From Psychrobacter glacincola (lineage in GTDB: Bacteria > Pseudomonadota > Gammaproteobacteria > Pseudomonadales > Moraxellaceae), in NCBI RefSeq assembly GCF_904846215.1, contig NZ_CAJGZK010000003.1, positions 176,380 to 240,379 on the forward strand: 64,000 nucleotides of DNA, read 5' to 3'. Of this stretch, positions 18,641 to 26,924 are shown one piece after another. Numbering within the stretch: position 1 is the stretch's first letter; each line of letters begins with the position of its first letter. The notes under the pieces are model-generated. The model saw only the letters and a list, made by a program, of their open reading frames with translations. It was not told the DNA's origin and made no database searches. The position numbers and the translations under genes are program-made.

Positions 18641-19873
18641 TTATAAGTGCGCTATCAGTCGCTGACAGTCATCAGAGCTCAGTGCTGCATTCATCACCAA
18701 GCGGATACGAGCAGTATTGGCAGGGACGGTTGGCGGTCTGACAGGCAAGGCATAAAACCCTGCTGCTTGTAGCTGCTTTGACTTTGCGATAGTGAGTGCA
18801 TTATCACCTAATATGTAAGGCACGATAGGAGAGTGATAAGCTGAACTTTGATTGGTTGCTGAGATACGATAGGGTTCTGGAATAGCAGTACTTATCATCG
18901 TAGACAACTGCGCGAGATGAAGACGCTGCTCCGTTAAGCTTGGTATTTTCGCTAAAATAAAACGTGTCCATGCGTGATTGATGGGTGGCAAGGCGGTGCT
19001 AAAAATAAGAGGACGCATCTGATTAATCAGCCATTGTTTGACGACTTCATCACACATGATATAAGCGCCAATGGAGGCAAAAGCTTTACCAAAAGTCCCG
19101 ACCAGATAATCAATGTCAGCCAGTGTTTGGGTTTCCTCTGCCAAACCCAAACCTGTATTACCTAAGATGCCGATGGCATGGGCTTCATCGACATATAGCT
19201 CAATACGAGCATCTTTTGCTTTTAGTTGTACCAATTGAGCCAAGTCAGCACAGTCACCATCCATACTAAAAATACTTTCGGTGACAATAATAATGCGCTC
19301 AAAGCTCAAGTCTGCTTGCTCAATAAATTTGGCTAAATGTTCATAGTCGTTGTGACGGTAACGACGATAACTGACCAGCTTACTTTGGCTTAGGCGTATG
19401 CCGTCGATAATACTAGCGTGCACCAATTTGTCTGCCAAAATTAAAGTTTTGATTGGCAATGTCGTTAGTGCGGGCAAAATACCTATATTGGCATGGTAGC
19501 CGCTGTTGAATACCAATACCGATTTTGATGAAGATAGATTTTGCTTTTCTACAGCGTTTTGATACCAGTCTTGTAGTTCGGACTCTAATGCTTGCAGATG
19601 TTCATCGTTACCTGTCAAGAGCCTAGAGGAGGTGGCGCTCATTCTAGGAATATTATCGACCGGCGATTGACTTAGTTGATTAAGGAACTCGCTTTGTAGT
19701 TGCTTATTACTGCCCAAACCTAGATAGTCGTTGCTAGCGATATTGAGTAATCGCGCCCCTTCACTAAGCACGTATCGTCCATGATGTTGTAAATCAGGTA
19801 TTTGACGATATTGATTTGCTGTCACTAGCGCGTTGAGCGACTCTTGCAGATGATTGATAATAAGAGCAGTCAT
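18641..19873 (-). CDS. bioF: 8-amino-7-oxononanoate synthase
   Basis: BioF condenses pimeloyl-ACP with alanine (PLP-dependent), a middle step of biotin synthesis. The fold-type-I alpha-oxoamine synthase pattern is clear. SNDYLGLGSN is near residue 47, SATSSRLLTGN near 80, YVDEAHAIGILG near 229 with the PLP-contacting Asp and His, and GTFGKAFASIGAYI near 262 with the PLP lysine. Length 410 aa is a little over the usual 385-390. AAGGA seven bases before the ATG at 19873 supports the start. First gene of the bioF-bioC pair. Confidence 0.93.
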   Translation of the reverse strand: MTALIINHLQESLNALVTANQYRQIPDLQHHGRYVLSEGARLLNIASNDYLGLGSNKQLQSEFLNQLSQSPVDNIPRMSATSSRLLTGNDEHLQALESELQDWYQNAVEKQNLSSSKSVLVFNSGYHANIGILPALTTLPIKTLILADKLVHASIIDGIRLSQSKLVSYRRYRHNDYEHLAKFIEQADLSFERIIIVTESIFSMDGDCADLAQLVQLKAKDARIELYVDEAHAIGILGNTGLGLAEETQTLADIDYLVGTFGKAFASIGAYIMCDEVVKQWLINQMRPLIFSTALPPINHAWTRFILAKIPSLTEQRLHLAQLSTMISTAIPEPYRISATNQSSAYHSPIVPYILGDNALTIAKSKQLQAAGFYALPVRPPTVPANTARIRLVMNAALSSDDCQRLIAHL

Positions 19874-20178
19874 TGCTATCCTTTTATTTAAGAGCTATTT
19901 TCGCTAATTAAGTTTAATGATTCTATAAATAAGCTTTGGAATAAGTACGGATTATTGCACAAACTGAGTGGTTGTAACAAAAGATTTCATATATCGGTAT
20001 TTGTAACTTGAACACTGATAAACACTTGCAAAACTTAACTTTCTTACCATTAAACACTGACAGAGTTTTTGACATGATTTGTTACTATGTATACATCGTT
20101 AGCAAACAAGGCGATATGACTAAAAAGTCCACATAAATACATAACTTGTTTGTCCACAGTGATTTTAAGGAGATACAC
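19874..20178. other. Intergenic region bioF to first outer-membrane protein gene
   Basis: 305 bases between divergent genes. On the plus strand TTGACA (20069-20074) and TATACA (20090-20095), 15 bases apart, are a plausible sigma70 promoter for the outer-membrane protein gene. No gene seen. Confidence 0.45.
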
Positions 20179-20724
20179 ATGAAAACTCTACAGAAAACTC
20201 TAATTGCATTAGCAGCCGGTTCATTACTAAGCGTTGGTGCACAAGCTGCCGTTTCTTATGGTAACGGCTATACTGGTCAACCATACGTTGGTGCTAAAGT
20301 CGGTCAATTTGATTTAGACGTTGACGGCGCTGATGATCCAACCGCATATGGCGTATATGCAGGCTACAATTTTGATCCTAACTTTGGTATTGAAGCTGAG
20401 TATGTCGGTTCAGATGACGCCGATTACAGAGGCGGCGACCTTGACGCAAAAACTTACGGGGCATACGGTACGTACCGTTATCAGTTTCCAAACACCGCAC
20501 TTTATGCCAAAGGTAAACTAGGCGTTGCCAAAACTGAAGTAGAAGGTGATTATACTGTTGGTACAGTTAGAGTATCAGATTCTACTAGTGACACAGGCAT
20601 CGCTGGCGGCGTTGGACTAGGCTACATGGTTAATCCTAACATGAGTATCGAAGGCGAATATGCCATGATGGATAGTGATGTTGATGCCAAACTACTTACA
20701 GTTGGCGCGCACTTAAAATTCTAA
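20179..20724 (+). CDS. Small outer-membrane beta-barrel protein (paralogue 1)
   Basis: A 181-aa exported protein. The first 23 residues, ending LLSVGAQA, are a signal peptide cut after AQA. The mature part alternates polar and hydrophobic residues with Gly and aromatic girdles (QPYVGAKVGQF, YGVYAGYNF, GGVGLGYMV) and ends in KF, the usual last residue of outer-membrane barrels. This fits an eight-stranded OmpA/OmpW-type barrel, annotated in many genomes as 'porin family protein'. The mature chain is rich in Asp. Real pore function is unknown. GGAG eight bases before ATG 20179 sets the start. It is paralogous to the next gene, with near-identical signal peptide and barrel ends. Confidence 0.88.
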   Translation: MKTLQKTLIALAAGSLLSVGAQAAVSYGNGYTGQPYVGAKVGQFDLDVDGADDPTAYGVYAGYNFDPNFGIEAEYVGSDDADYRGGDLDAKTYGAYGTYRYQFPNTALYAKGKLGVAKTEVEGDYTVGTVRVSDSTSDTGIAGGVGLGYMVNPNMSIEGEYAMMDSDVDAKLLTVGAHLKF

Positions 20725-20783
20725 GTTTACCAGTATAGGTTGACTGCTATCTAATAATAGAATTAGTAGCTAAGTTCTTTAGA

Positions 20784-20817
20784 TAAAAAAACGATCACTT
20801 CAGTGGTCGTTTTTTTA
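20784..20817 (+). terminator. Terminator after outer-membrane protein paralogue 1
   Basis: ACGATCACT pairs with AGTGGTCGT, with A residues before and seven Ts after. The same stem sequence closes the paralogue 800 bases downstream, so the terminator was probably duplicated with the gene. Confidence 0.9.
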
Positions 20818-20868
20818 CAGTATTATCTGTTATACAAAACAATTGTTTTCTATAACAGATAATACTGT
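20817..20868. repeat. 52-bp near-perfect palindrome between the outer-membrane protein genes
   Basis: Arms of 18 bases, ACAGTATTATCTGTTATA and its exact complement, flank a centre that is itself palindromic (AAAACAATTGTTTT). Only one base pair of 26 is mismatched. It begins at the T-run of the preceding terminator and ends next to a TACTAT -10-like box for the next gene. Confidence 0.9.
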
Positions 20869-20962
20869 TACTATACCGCCGTCATCTGTAGGCGAGATGA
20901 TTTTTGGTGAAAAATAGTCTACATACAAGCTCAGTACCAACTAAACAAATTTGGGGAATCCA

Positions 20963-21550
20963 ATGAAAATGTTACAAACCACAGTATTAGCGTTAGCAAC
21001 TGCTTCTTTATTAAGTGTTAGTGCTCAAGCAGCAGTTAACTACGCCGGACAGCCATATATCGGTGCAAAAGTTGGTCAGTACAGCCCTGACATTGATGAT
21101 GCTGATGACATTGATGACGCGACCTCTTATGGTGTTTATGGTGGTTATAAGTTTACACCAGAGTTTGGAGTAGAAGCTGAGTATTTAACAACCAGCGACA
21201 CAGATGTATTTGAAGATGCTGTTGAGAAAGCAGAATATAGTGCTGATGTTTTAGGTCTTTATGCGACATACGATTATGCCTTTCCAACGACTGCCTTATA
21301 TGCTAAAGGTCGTTTAGGTTTTGCAAAAAATGAAGTAAATGTAGATGTAACTAATAAAATCTCTTCTAGCCTTAATGAAAGTTTCAGTGAATCTGATACA
21401 GGTGTAGCAGGCGGTTTAGGTTTAGGTTATAACTTTACTCCTATGGTCTCTGCAGAAGCTATGTATAACTTTTATCCATCAATCGATTTAGGCGATGGTG
21501 ATGACTTTGATGCAAGCGGCGTCACATTAGGTGCACATTTTAAATTCTAA
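20963..21550 (+). CDS. Small outer-membrane beta-barrel protein (paralogue 2)
   Basis: A 195-aa paralogue of the preceding gene. The signal peptide is 23 residues, ending LLSVSAQA. The mature protein has the same start (QPYIGAKVGQY) and the barrel-type end GVTLGAHFKF. An Asp-rich loop near residues 46-54 (DIDDADDIDD) resembles a cation-binding or surface loop. Barrel fold and outer-membrane location are inferred from the pattern; the role is unknown. ATG 20963 is chosen because it begins the signal peptide; the frame extends four codons upstream. It has its own terminator at 21575-21608. Confidence 0.87.
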   Translation: MKMLQTTVLALATASLLSVSAQAAVNYAGQPYIGAKVGQYSPDIDDADDIDDATSYGVYGGYKFTPEFGVEAEYLTTSDTDVFEDAVEKAEYSADVLGLYATYDYAFPTTALYAKGRLGFAKNEVNVDVTNKISSSLNESFSESDTGVAGGLGLGYNFTPMVSAEAMYNFYPSIDLGDGDDFDASGVTLGAHFKF

Positions 21551-21574
21551 AATTATCGCTATGAAGTCATAAAA

Positions 21575-21608
21575 TAAAAAACGATCACTTAATGTGGTCG
21601 TTTTTTTT
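21575..21608 (+). terminator. Terminator after outer-membrane protein paralogue 2
   Basis: ACGATCAC pairs with GTGGTCGT across a short loop, followed by eight Ts; nearly the same stem as the terminator at 20784-20817. Confidence 0.88.
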
Positions 21609-21805
21609 GTTTTAAATATTTATAGAATAATAACGCATTGGCATTTTTATTAAGCTGAGAGTGAAGGTGTAGGGTTAATTTAAGAAAACGGTTTTTATAG
21701 CATTGCTCTTAAAGCATTGTTTTCAAGATATTGTTTTTAGAGCGTTTTCAGGTAAGGAAATGTGCTACATTGGAAGTTAGAATAGCAAAAATAGGGAATA
21801 TAGCG

Positions 21806-22303
21806 ATGATGGAGATGCTTTGGATGATTGAGCCTTGGCATTGGTTGGTATTGGGCTTTTTGCTACTGATTGTCGAGATGTTTGTGCCAACCTTTGCAAG
21901 CCTTTGGTTTGGTGCCGCTGCTATCATAGTGGCTGCGCTTGCATGGTTGCTGCCTGTTTCGGTATCGGTACAAATTATTATCTGGTTACTCCTTTCCGCT
22001 ATATTTTTGTTGGCATGGTTTAAGTTTATTAAGCCTTTATCCGTTGATCGTACCAAAGCTGGACTTGGCGGCAGTGTGATCGTTGGTGAAACGGGTATGA
22101 TTATTGTGCAGCCGCAGCCAGATAGAGCGGGCATGGTGCGCTTTAGTGTGCCTATTGTGGGTGCCGCTGAATGGATGTGCCGTACCCGAGGTGAGCAAGT
22201 GGCAGTCGGTGATCGAGTGGTGGTAACAGATATCGTTGGTAACGAGCTGATTGTGAGTAGTATGACATCGAAGGCAGCTGTGAACCAAAATACGCACGTA
22301 TAA
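21806..22303 (+). CDS. NfeD-family membrane protein
   Basis: A 165-aa protein with two or three membrane segments in the first 80 residues (WHWLVLGFLLLIVEMFV; WFGAAAIIVAALAWLL). A C-terminal OB-fold domain of about 70 residues holds the pattern VGETGMIIVQP...GEQVAVGDRVVV. This is the short NfeD class, which pairs with SPFH/stomatin proteins and is thought to assist them in membrane microdomains. The stomatin-type gene follows after 15 bases. ATG 21806 is favoured (AGGGA upstream); ATG 21809 is also possible. The frame extends 25 codons further upstream without a membrane pattern. Confidence 0.9.
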   Translation: MMEMLWMIEPWHWLVLGFLLLIVEMFVPTFASLWFGAAAIIVAALAWLLPVSVSVQIIIWLLLSAIFLLAWFKFIKPLSVDRTKAGLGGSVIVGETGMIIVQPQPDRAGMVRFSVPIVGAAEWMCRTRGEQVAVGDRVVVTDIVGNELIVSSMTSKAAVNQNTHV

Positions 22304-22318
22304 TAATAAGGATGAATT

Positions 22319-23179
22319 ATGGAAAGCTTTAGTATTGTCATGGTGGTTTTGGTTGCACTGGTCGTATTTACCGTATTTAAAGGTGTGCGAATCGTGCCAC
22401 AAGGGTACAAATGGGTGGTACAGCGTTTAGGTAAATATAGCCAAACGTTAGAGCCAGGTCTAAATCTTATCATCCCTTATGTCGATGATGTTTCTTACAA
22501 AGTCACGACTAAAGACATCGTCCTTGATATTCCCTCACAAGAAGTCATTACCCGAGATAACGTCGTTATTATCGCTAATGCTGTGGCTTATATTAATATT
22601 ATCCGCCCTGATAAAGCAGTATATGGCATCGAAGATTATGAGTATGGTATCCGTAATCTGGTACAGACGTCTTTACGTTCAATCATCGGTGAGATGGATC
22701 TTGATAGTGCCTTATCTAACCGTGATGAAATAAAAATGAAGCTAAAGCATGCCATCTCAGAAGATATTGCCGATTGGGGTATCACGCTAAAGACAGTAGA
22801 GATTCAAGATATTAACCCCTCGCAGACGATGCAAGCGTCAATGGAAGAACAGGCTGCCGCCGAGCGACTACGCCGAGCGACAGTGACCCGTGCTGATGGT
22901 CAAAAACAAGCAGCTATCTTAGAAGCAGATGGGCGTTTAGAAGCCTCACGCCGTGACGCTGAGGCGCAGGTGGTACTGGCAAAAGGCTCAGAAGAATCTA
23001 TCCGTCTGATTACTGCTGCGATGGGTACGGAAGAGATGCCGATTGTCTACTTACTGGGCGAGCAGTATATTAAAGCGATTCGTCAGCTGGCTGAGTCCGA
23101 TAACTCAAAAATGGTGGTATTACCCGCTGACATTCTAAGTACAGTAAAAGGCATGGTCGGTGATAAGCTCAAGGTTTAA
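22319..23179 (+). CDS. SPFH/band-7 stomatin-like protein (QmcA type)
   Basis: A 286-aa membrane protein with an N-terminal hydrophobic anchor (residues 4-20) and the band-7 domain starting RIVPQGYKWVVQRLGKY. It has the usual LNLIIPYVDDVSYKV and a coiled-coil tail rich in Ala, Glu and Arg (EEQAAAERLRRATVTRADGQ). Related proteins such as E. coli QmcA and HflK form oligomeric cages or microdomains and often modulate FtsH. It forms a two-gene unit with nfeD. AAGGA before ATG supports the start. Role in this organism inferred. Confidence 0.92.
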   Translation: MESFSIVMVVLVALVVFTVFKGVRIVPQGYKWVVQRLGKYSQTLEPGLNLIIPYVDDVSYKVTTKDIVLDIPSQEVITRDNVVIIANAVAYINIIRPDKAVYGIEDYEYGIRNLVQTSLRSIIGEMDLDSALSNRDEIKMKLKHAISEDIADWGITLKTVEIQDINPSQTMQASMEEQAAAERLRRATVTRADGQKQAAILEADGRLEASRRDAEAQVVLAKGSEESIRLITAAMGTEEMPIVYLLGEQYIKAIRQLAESDNSKMVVLPADILSTVKGMVGDKLKV

Positions 23180-23221
23180 ATCACCACCCTTTAATCATAT
23201 GCTATAAATTTAATGCTTAAA

Positions 23222-23258
23222 AATAGTCAGTGAGTATCTAACGCGCTGGCTATTTTTT
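23222..23258 (+). terminator. Terminator after the NfeD-stomatin pair
   Basis: AATAGTCAG pairs with CTGGCTATT (one G-T pair) across a 15-base loop, followed by four more Ts; 43 bases after the stop. Confidence 0.65.
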
Positions 23259-23333
23259 GGAACCGAATTTACTCATACTTTTTTTGATGATTCTTTTCGC
23301 GTGAAATATCGTTTTCTAAGCAATAAAAATACC

Positions 23334-23471
23334 TATAGTCAGTGAAAAGTAATATCGACACATTATGTATTACGGGTATCAATTTTTCTTGCTTGCTGTG
23401 CCTACGCAGACAGAGGCTGCAAAAAATTTATACCCGCAGCACCGTAGCGTTTTTAGAGTATTTTGACTATA
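23334..23471 (-). repeat. Dispersed structured repeat, copy 2 (138 bp class)
   Basis: TATAGTCA and TGACTATA termini and the conserved core in reverse orientation. The arms carry GGGTAT / ATACCC where copy 1 has CTGGTAT / ATATCAG, a compensated change. The element ends 16 bases before the ATG of the next gene, so it forms part of that gene's leader. Confidence 0.9.
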
Positions 23472-23487
23472 AATAAGGAAAATAACA

Positions 23488-24885
23488 ATGTCAACGATCA
23501 TGACTGAGCAAAAGCTAAATACAGGAATAATCTCAATAGAGGATTTCCCACAAGGTTGCCCGTTACCGTATAGCGTGCTTGATGCGACGCACATCAATGC
23601 CGCCTATCCTGAGCAGAAATTAGAGATTCGCGGTGGTGGTTATGGCTCGGACGCCGCAGCGCATCCAAGCAATGCCACTCAATTCTACGTGCTTACCGAT
23701 CGAGGTCCCAATGCCGACTTTGACGGTATTGCTGGTAAAGGTAAGCAGTTTTTAGTGCCCGATTATACGCCGTCTATTGGCTTGTTTGAGTTGCAAGCTG
23801 ACGGAAAAATCATCAAGGTAAAAGAGATATTGCTTAAAGATAGCAATGGCAATCTTATCTCTGGACTACCGAATCCAAAAGCCTTTGGCGGCACCAATGA
23901 AGTACCTTATGATATTAATGCTCAACCGATGACGGTGAACCCAGATTTACCTTTTGATGAAGTGACCAATCCTGTTAAAAGCGATATCAATGGCTTAGAT
24001 CCCGAAGGACTTGCCGCGCTCAAAGATGGCAGCTTTTGGATCAGTGATGAATATGGTCCACATCTCGTTCACTATGACGCGGATGGGGTAGAGATTGCCC
24101 GTATCAATCCTTTTGCCCATGATGAACGCAATAACGTGATTATTAATGGTAAGCAGGTATTATTACCGACGGAGTTTACCAAGCGCCGCGCCAATCGTGG
24201 CATGGAAGCATTAACCATTACGCCTGACCAGACTACGCTTGTAGGTATCATGGAATCTTCTATGGACAATCCCGACAAATCGGGTCGTGGCTCTAGTTTG
24301 GTGCGTATCGTTGCTATTAACCTAATCTCAGGTCAGATAGCACAATATTTATATCGTCTTGATATTGCAGAGCACGTGGCGTCAGGGATAGTCGCTATCA
24401 ATGAGCATGAATTTTATCTTATTGAGCATGACCGCAAGTTTCCACTACAGGATGACTCTGCAAAAAAACTCATTTATAAAATAGATATCTCTCAGGCGAC
24501 AGATATTGAAACCATTACCAGTGCTGATAATCCACATATCATCCAACAAAATGACACTTTTGGTTTGACTATTGATGGTCAAACGCTTGAGCAATTGATA
24601 GCAGAAAATGATGCAAACTGGCAACTACTTGAAACTATGACTATCAAGCCTGTTAAAAAAACCTTGGTCGTCGATGTGCTTGCTACGCTAGATTATCCAC
24701 ATGATAAGCTTGAAGGATTATGGTTACGGCAAGATGGCTCGTTAGGTTTGCTCAATGATGATGATTTTGCGATAACAGATACAGAGATAATCAATGCAAC
24801 AAGCACCGTTGAGCAAAAATACCTAGATAAAGAAAAAACCATAGAGGATGCCAATCGACTGTATCTTGTGATGCCGACTGAATAG
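23488..24885 (+). CDS. Phytase-like esterase family protein
   Basis: A 465-aa protein matching the 'esterase-like activity of phytase' family (PF13449). VLTDRGPNADFDG near residue 70, LDPEGLAALKDGSFWISDEYGPHLVHYD near 170-200 and NRGMEALTITPDQ near 233 are characteristic. DKLEGLWLRQDGSLGLLNDDDF lies near the end. The fold is a beta-propeller, and true phytase activity is rarely shown. Most relatives are exported, but no signal peptide is seen here. Structured repeat copy 2 stops 16 bases before the ATG and may have displaced the original 5' end. AAGGA nine bases before ATG supports the present start. A terminator follows. Confidence 0.82.
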   Translation: MSTIMTEQKLNTGIISIEDFPQGCPLPYSVLDATHINAAYPEQKLEIRGGGYGSDAAAHPSNATQFYVLTDRGPNADFDGIAGKGKQFLVPDYTPSIGLFELQADGKIIKVKEILLKDSNGNLISGLPNPKAFGGTNEVPYDINAQPMTVNPDLPFDEVTNPVKSDINGLDPEGLAALKDGSFWISDEYGPHLVHYDADGVEIARINPFAHDERNNVIINGKQVLLPTEFTKRRANRGMEALTITPDQTTLVGIMESSMDNPDKSGRGSSLVRIVAINLISGQIAQYLYRLDIAEHVASGIVAINEHEFYLIEHDRKFPLQDDSAKKLIYKIDISQATDIETITSADNPHIIQQNDTFGLTIDGQTLEQLIAENDANWQLLETMTIKPVKKTLVVDVLATLDYPHDKLEGLWLRQDGSLGLLNDDDFAITDTEIINATSTVEQKYLDKEKTIEDANRLYLVMPTE

Positions 24886-24927
24886 ATATGGATAATGATT
24901 TATAAGTTATAATATTTATCGCTGACC

Positions 24928-24956
24928 AAAAAAAGACCTCAATCGAGGTCTTTTTT
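24928..24956. terminator. Bidirectional terminator between phytase-like gene and hemN
   Basis: AAGACCTC pairs with GAGGTCTT around AATC, with A-runs on the left and T-runs on the right, suiting both converging genes. Confidence 0.9.
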
Positions 24957-24989
24957 AATGTTGAAAATCTTAGCCTATAATTTCATTAT

Positions 24990-26534
24990 TCAAATAACTT
25001 TTGAGAAGCGGTCTTTATGTTTTTTATCCAGATATTCATCGAATATCATGGCGACGTTGCGACCCAATAAGCGACCTCTTGGTAACACACGAATGCCAGC
25101 AGCATCCATATCAATCAAGCGGTCTTCTTGCATTTCACCAAGCTGTTGAATCTCATGAATAAAGTAGGTAATGGCATCGATACCGAATTTCTGATTGATG
25201 TCTCTAAAATCCATATAATCATGACATAATAAATTCATAATCACGTACTTACGTAAGCGATCTTTGATGGAGGTTTTAATCACGTTAACCGCTGGCATGA
25301 TAGTAGGATTATTACGTGCCAAATCGATAGTGTCTTTATATACTTGCAAATCGGTGTGATTTTGTAGGATATAGCTGTTATTAGCATTGGCAATTTGACT
25401 GATAGAAGACACACCAAAGCCCAATAAATCACAATCGCCCATGATGGTATAACCCTGAAAATTACGATGCAACTTGCCCTCACGTTGGGCAACGGCAAGC
25501 TCGTCATCAGGTTTGGCAAAATGGTCAATACCAATATATTGATAACCGGCTTCAGTTAAAGTGTTGATGGTATTACCGAGCATCGTGAGCTTAGCAGATG
25601 GAGTAGGTAAATCGTCCTCTTTGATTTGACGTTGAGACTTAAAGCGTTCAGGCAGATGAGCATAATTAAATACCGACAAGCGATCTGGTGACATCTCGAT
25701 AATACGGCGTATGGTTTTATCAAAGGTTTCTGGCGTTTGATGTGGTAAACCATAAATTAGATCGACATTGATAGAATGAAAGCCTAATTCGCGCGCCTCA
25801 TTTAATACATTTTCAATAAGCTCTGCTGAATGGACACGATTGACCGCGATTTGTACAGTCTCGTCTAAATCCTGTACGCCTAAGCTGATGCGGTTAAAGC
25901 CAAGGTTGCGCAATACTTTTAACGTCTCACCACTGAGCTCCCGTGGGTCAATTTCGATAGAGTAATCACCTTGGTCTTCCGGCAAAAACTCGAACTGGGT
26001 CTGCAAAAAATCCCACAGTTGTATCAACTCATTATCTTGCAGGAAAGTTGGGGTGCCACCACCAAAATGTAGCTGTTTAACCAAGGGTTTTTTGCTGTTT
26101 TCTGGTAACGTCAATAAGCTGCGTTTGTGCTTAATTTCAGCCATCAAATACGCTAAGTAATCGCCCGCATCGCTGTTCTTTTTGATGATGATTTTATTGC
26201 AAGCACAGTAATAGCAAAGGTGACGACAAAATGGAATATGGAAATAAAGCGATAACGGCGCATGGGCTTCGCGCTCTTGGAGGATTTTTGTTTCAAGCCC
26301 TTCTGGTAACGGAGAAAACTCTAAAGCAGTTGGATAGGAGGTATAGCGCGGTCCGGAACGATTATACTTATTAATGATATCTTGATCGAATGCTGGCAGC
26401 TGTTTGCTGGTGATGCTGCCACGAGTACTGGCATAGGGATTGTCCGGCTGCATAACAGGACGCACCGTGGTAGGCTGCTCGCTTGCATTGATGGCGTGCT
26501 CAGGTGTGCTATTGATATCAAGTTGTTCTGACAT
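24990..26534 (-). CDS. hemN: Oxygen-independent coproporphyrinogen III oxidase
   Basis: HemN is a radical-SAM enzyme that decarboxylates coproporphyrinogen III in heme synthesis when oxygen is low. The 514-aa protein has the iron-sulfur motif FHIPFCRHLCYYCACN near residue 97-112, with the CX3CX2CXC spacing of true HemN. LHFGGGTPTFL and RISLGVQDLDETVQ follow, and GFGVSSISQI is near 380. The C-terminal HemN domain is present. The ATG at 26534 has GAGGAA nine bases upstream and is preferred over an in-frame TTG at 26561. The first 50 residues are a variable extension. Confidence 0.95.
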   Translation of the reverse strand: MSEQLDINSTPEHAINASEQPTTVRPVMQPDNPYASTRGSITSKQLPAFDQDIINKYNRSGPRYTSYPTALEFSPLPEGLETKILQEREAHAPLSLYFHIPFCRHLCYYCACNKIIIKKNSDAGDYLAYLMAEIKHKRSLLTLPENSKKPLVKQLHFGGGTPTFLQDNELIQLWDFLQTQFEFLPEDQGDYSIEIDPRELSGETLKVLRNLGFNRISLGVQDLDETVQIAVNRVHSAELIENVLNEARELGFHSINVDLIYGLPHQTPETFDKTIRRIIEMSPDRLSVFNYAHLPERFKSQRQIKEDDLPTPSAKLTMLGNTINTLTEAGYQYIGIDHFAKPDDELAVAQREGKLHRNFQGYTIMGDCDLLGFGVSSISQIANANNSYILQNHTDLQVYKDTIDLARNNPTIMPAVNVIKTSIKDRLRKYVIMNLLCHDYMDFRDINQKFGIDAITYFIHEIQQLGEMQEDRLIDMDAAGIRVLPRGRLLGRNVAMIFDEYLDKKHKDRFSKVI

Positions 26535-26700
26535 GCGAGATTCCTCGTTTGACTGTATCAATCGCCATTTTGCTCAACAAGTATATGGCTTTGCTAATAG
26601 CTATATTTCTCAAGAAAGCCAATAAAAAAGCGATTGAAATAAGTAATGGCTAGTATAACAAATCACAGCTTATAGTGGCATGGACAATGACTTTGGTATA

Positions 26701-26838
26701 TATGGTTAAAATATCTCAAAAACGCTACAGTGCTGCTGGTATAAATTTTTTGTAGCCTCTGTCTGCATAGGCACAGCAAGCAAGAAAAATTAATATCAGC
26801 AGTACTTGATGTATCGAGATTACTTTTCTCTGACTATA
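26701..26838 (+). repeat. Dispersed structured repeat, copy 3 (138 bp class)
   Basis: Nearly identical to copy 1. The left end reads TATGGTTA instead of TATAGTTA; the right end is TGACTATA. Paired arms AGTGCTGCTGGTAT and ATATCAGCAGTACT surround the core. It lies between the acylase gene and hemN, both on the minus strand. Confidence 0.9.
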
Positions 26839-26864
26839 CCCATAAGGTTGTATGGTTAGGTAGT

Positions 26865-26899
26865 AAAAAAGACTTTAGGGTTGCCCTAAAGTCTTTTTT
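26865..26899 (-). terminator. Terminator after the acylase gene
   Basis: A perfect 10-bp stem, GACTTTAGGG / CCCTAAAGTC, with a TTG loop and runs of six A and six T on its two sides. It stands 26 bases past the acylase stop. Confidence 0.92.
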
Positions 26900-26924
26900 A
26901 CTATTGTTATAAATCTCGCTGCTG

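Noticed and set aside
21748..22473. A 241-codon minus-strand frame opposite the NfeD gene
   Set aside because: It is antisense to the nfeD and stomatin genes, both with clear domains; its composition (many His, Thr, Ile runs) is that of a shadow frame and it has no ribosome site.
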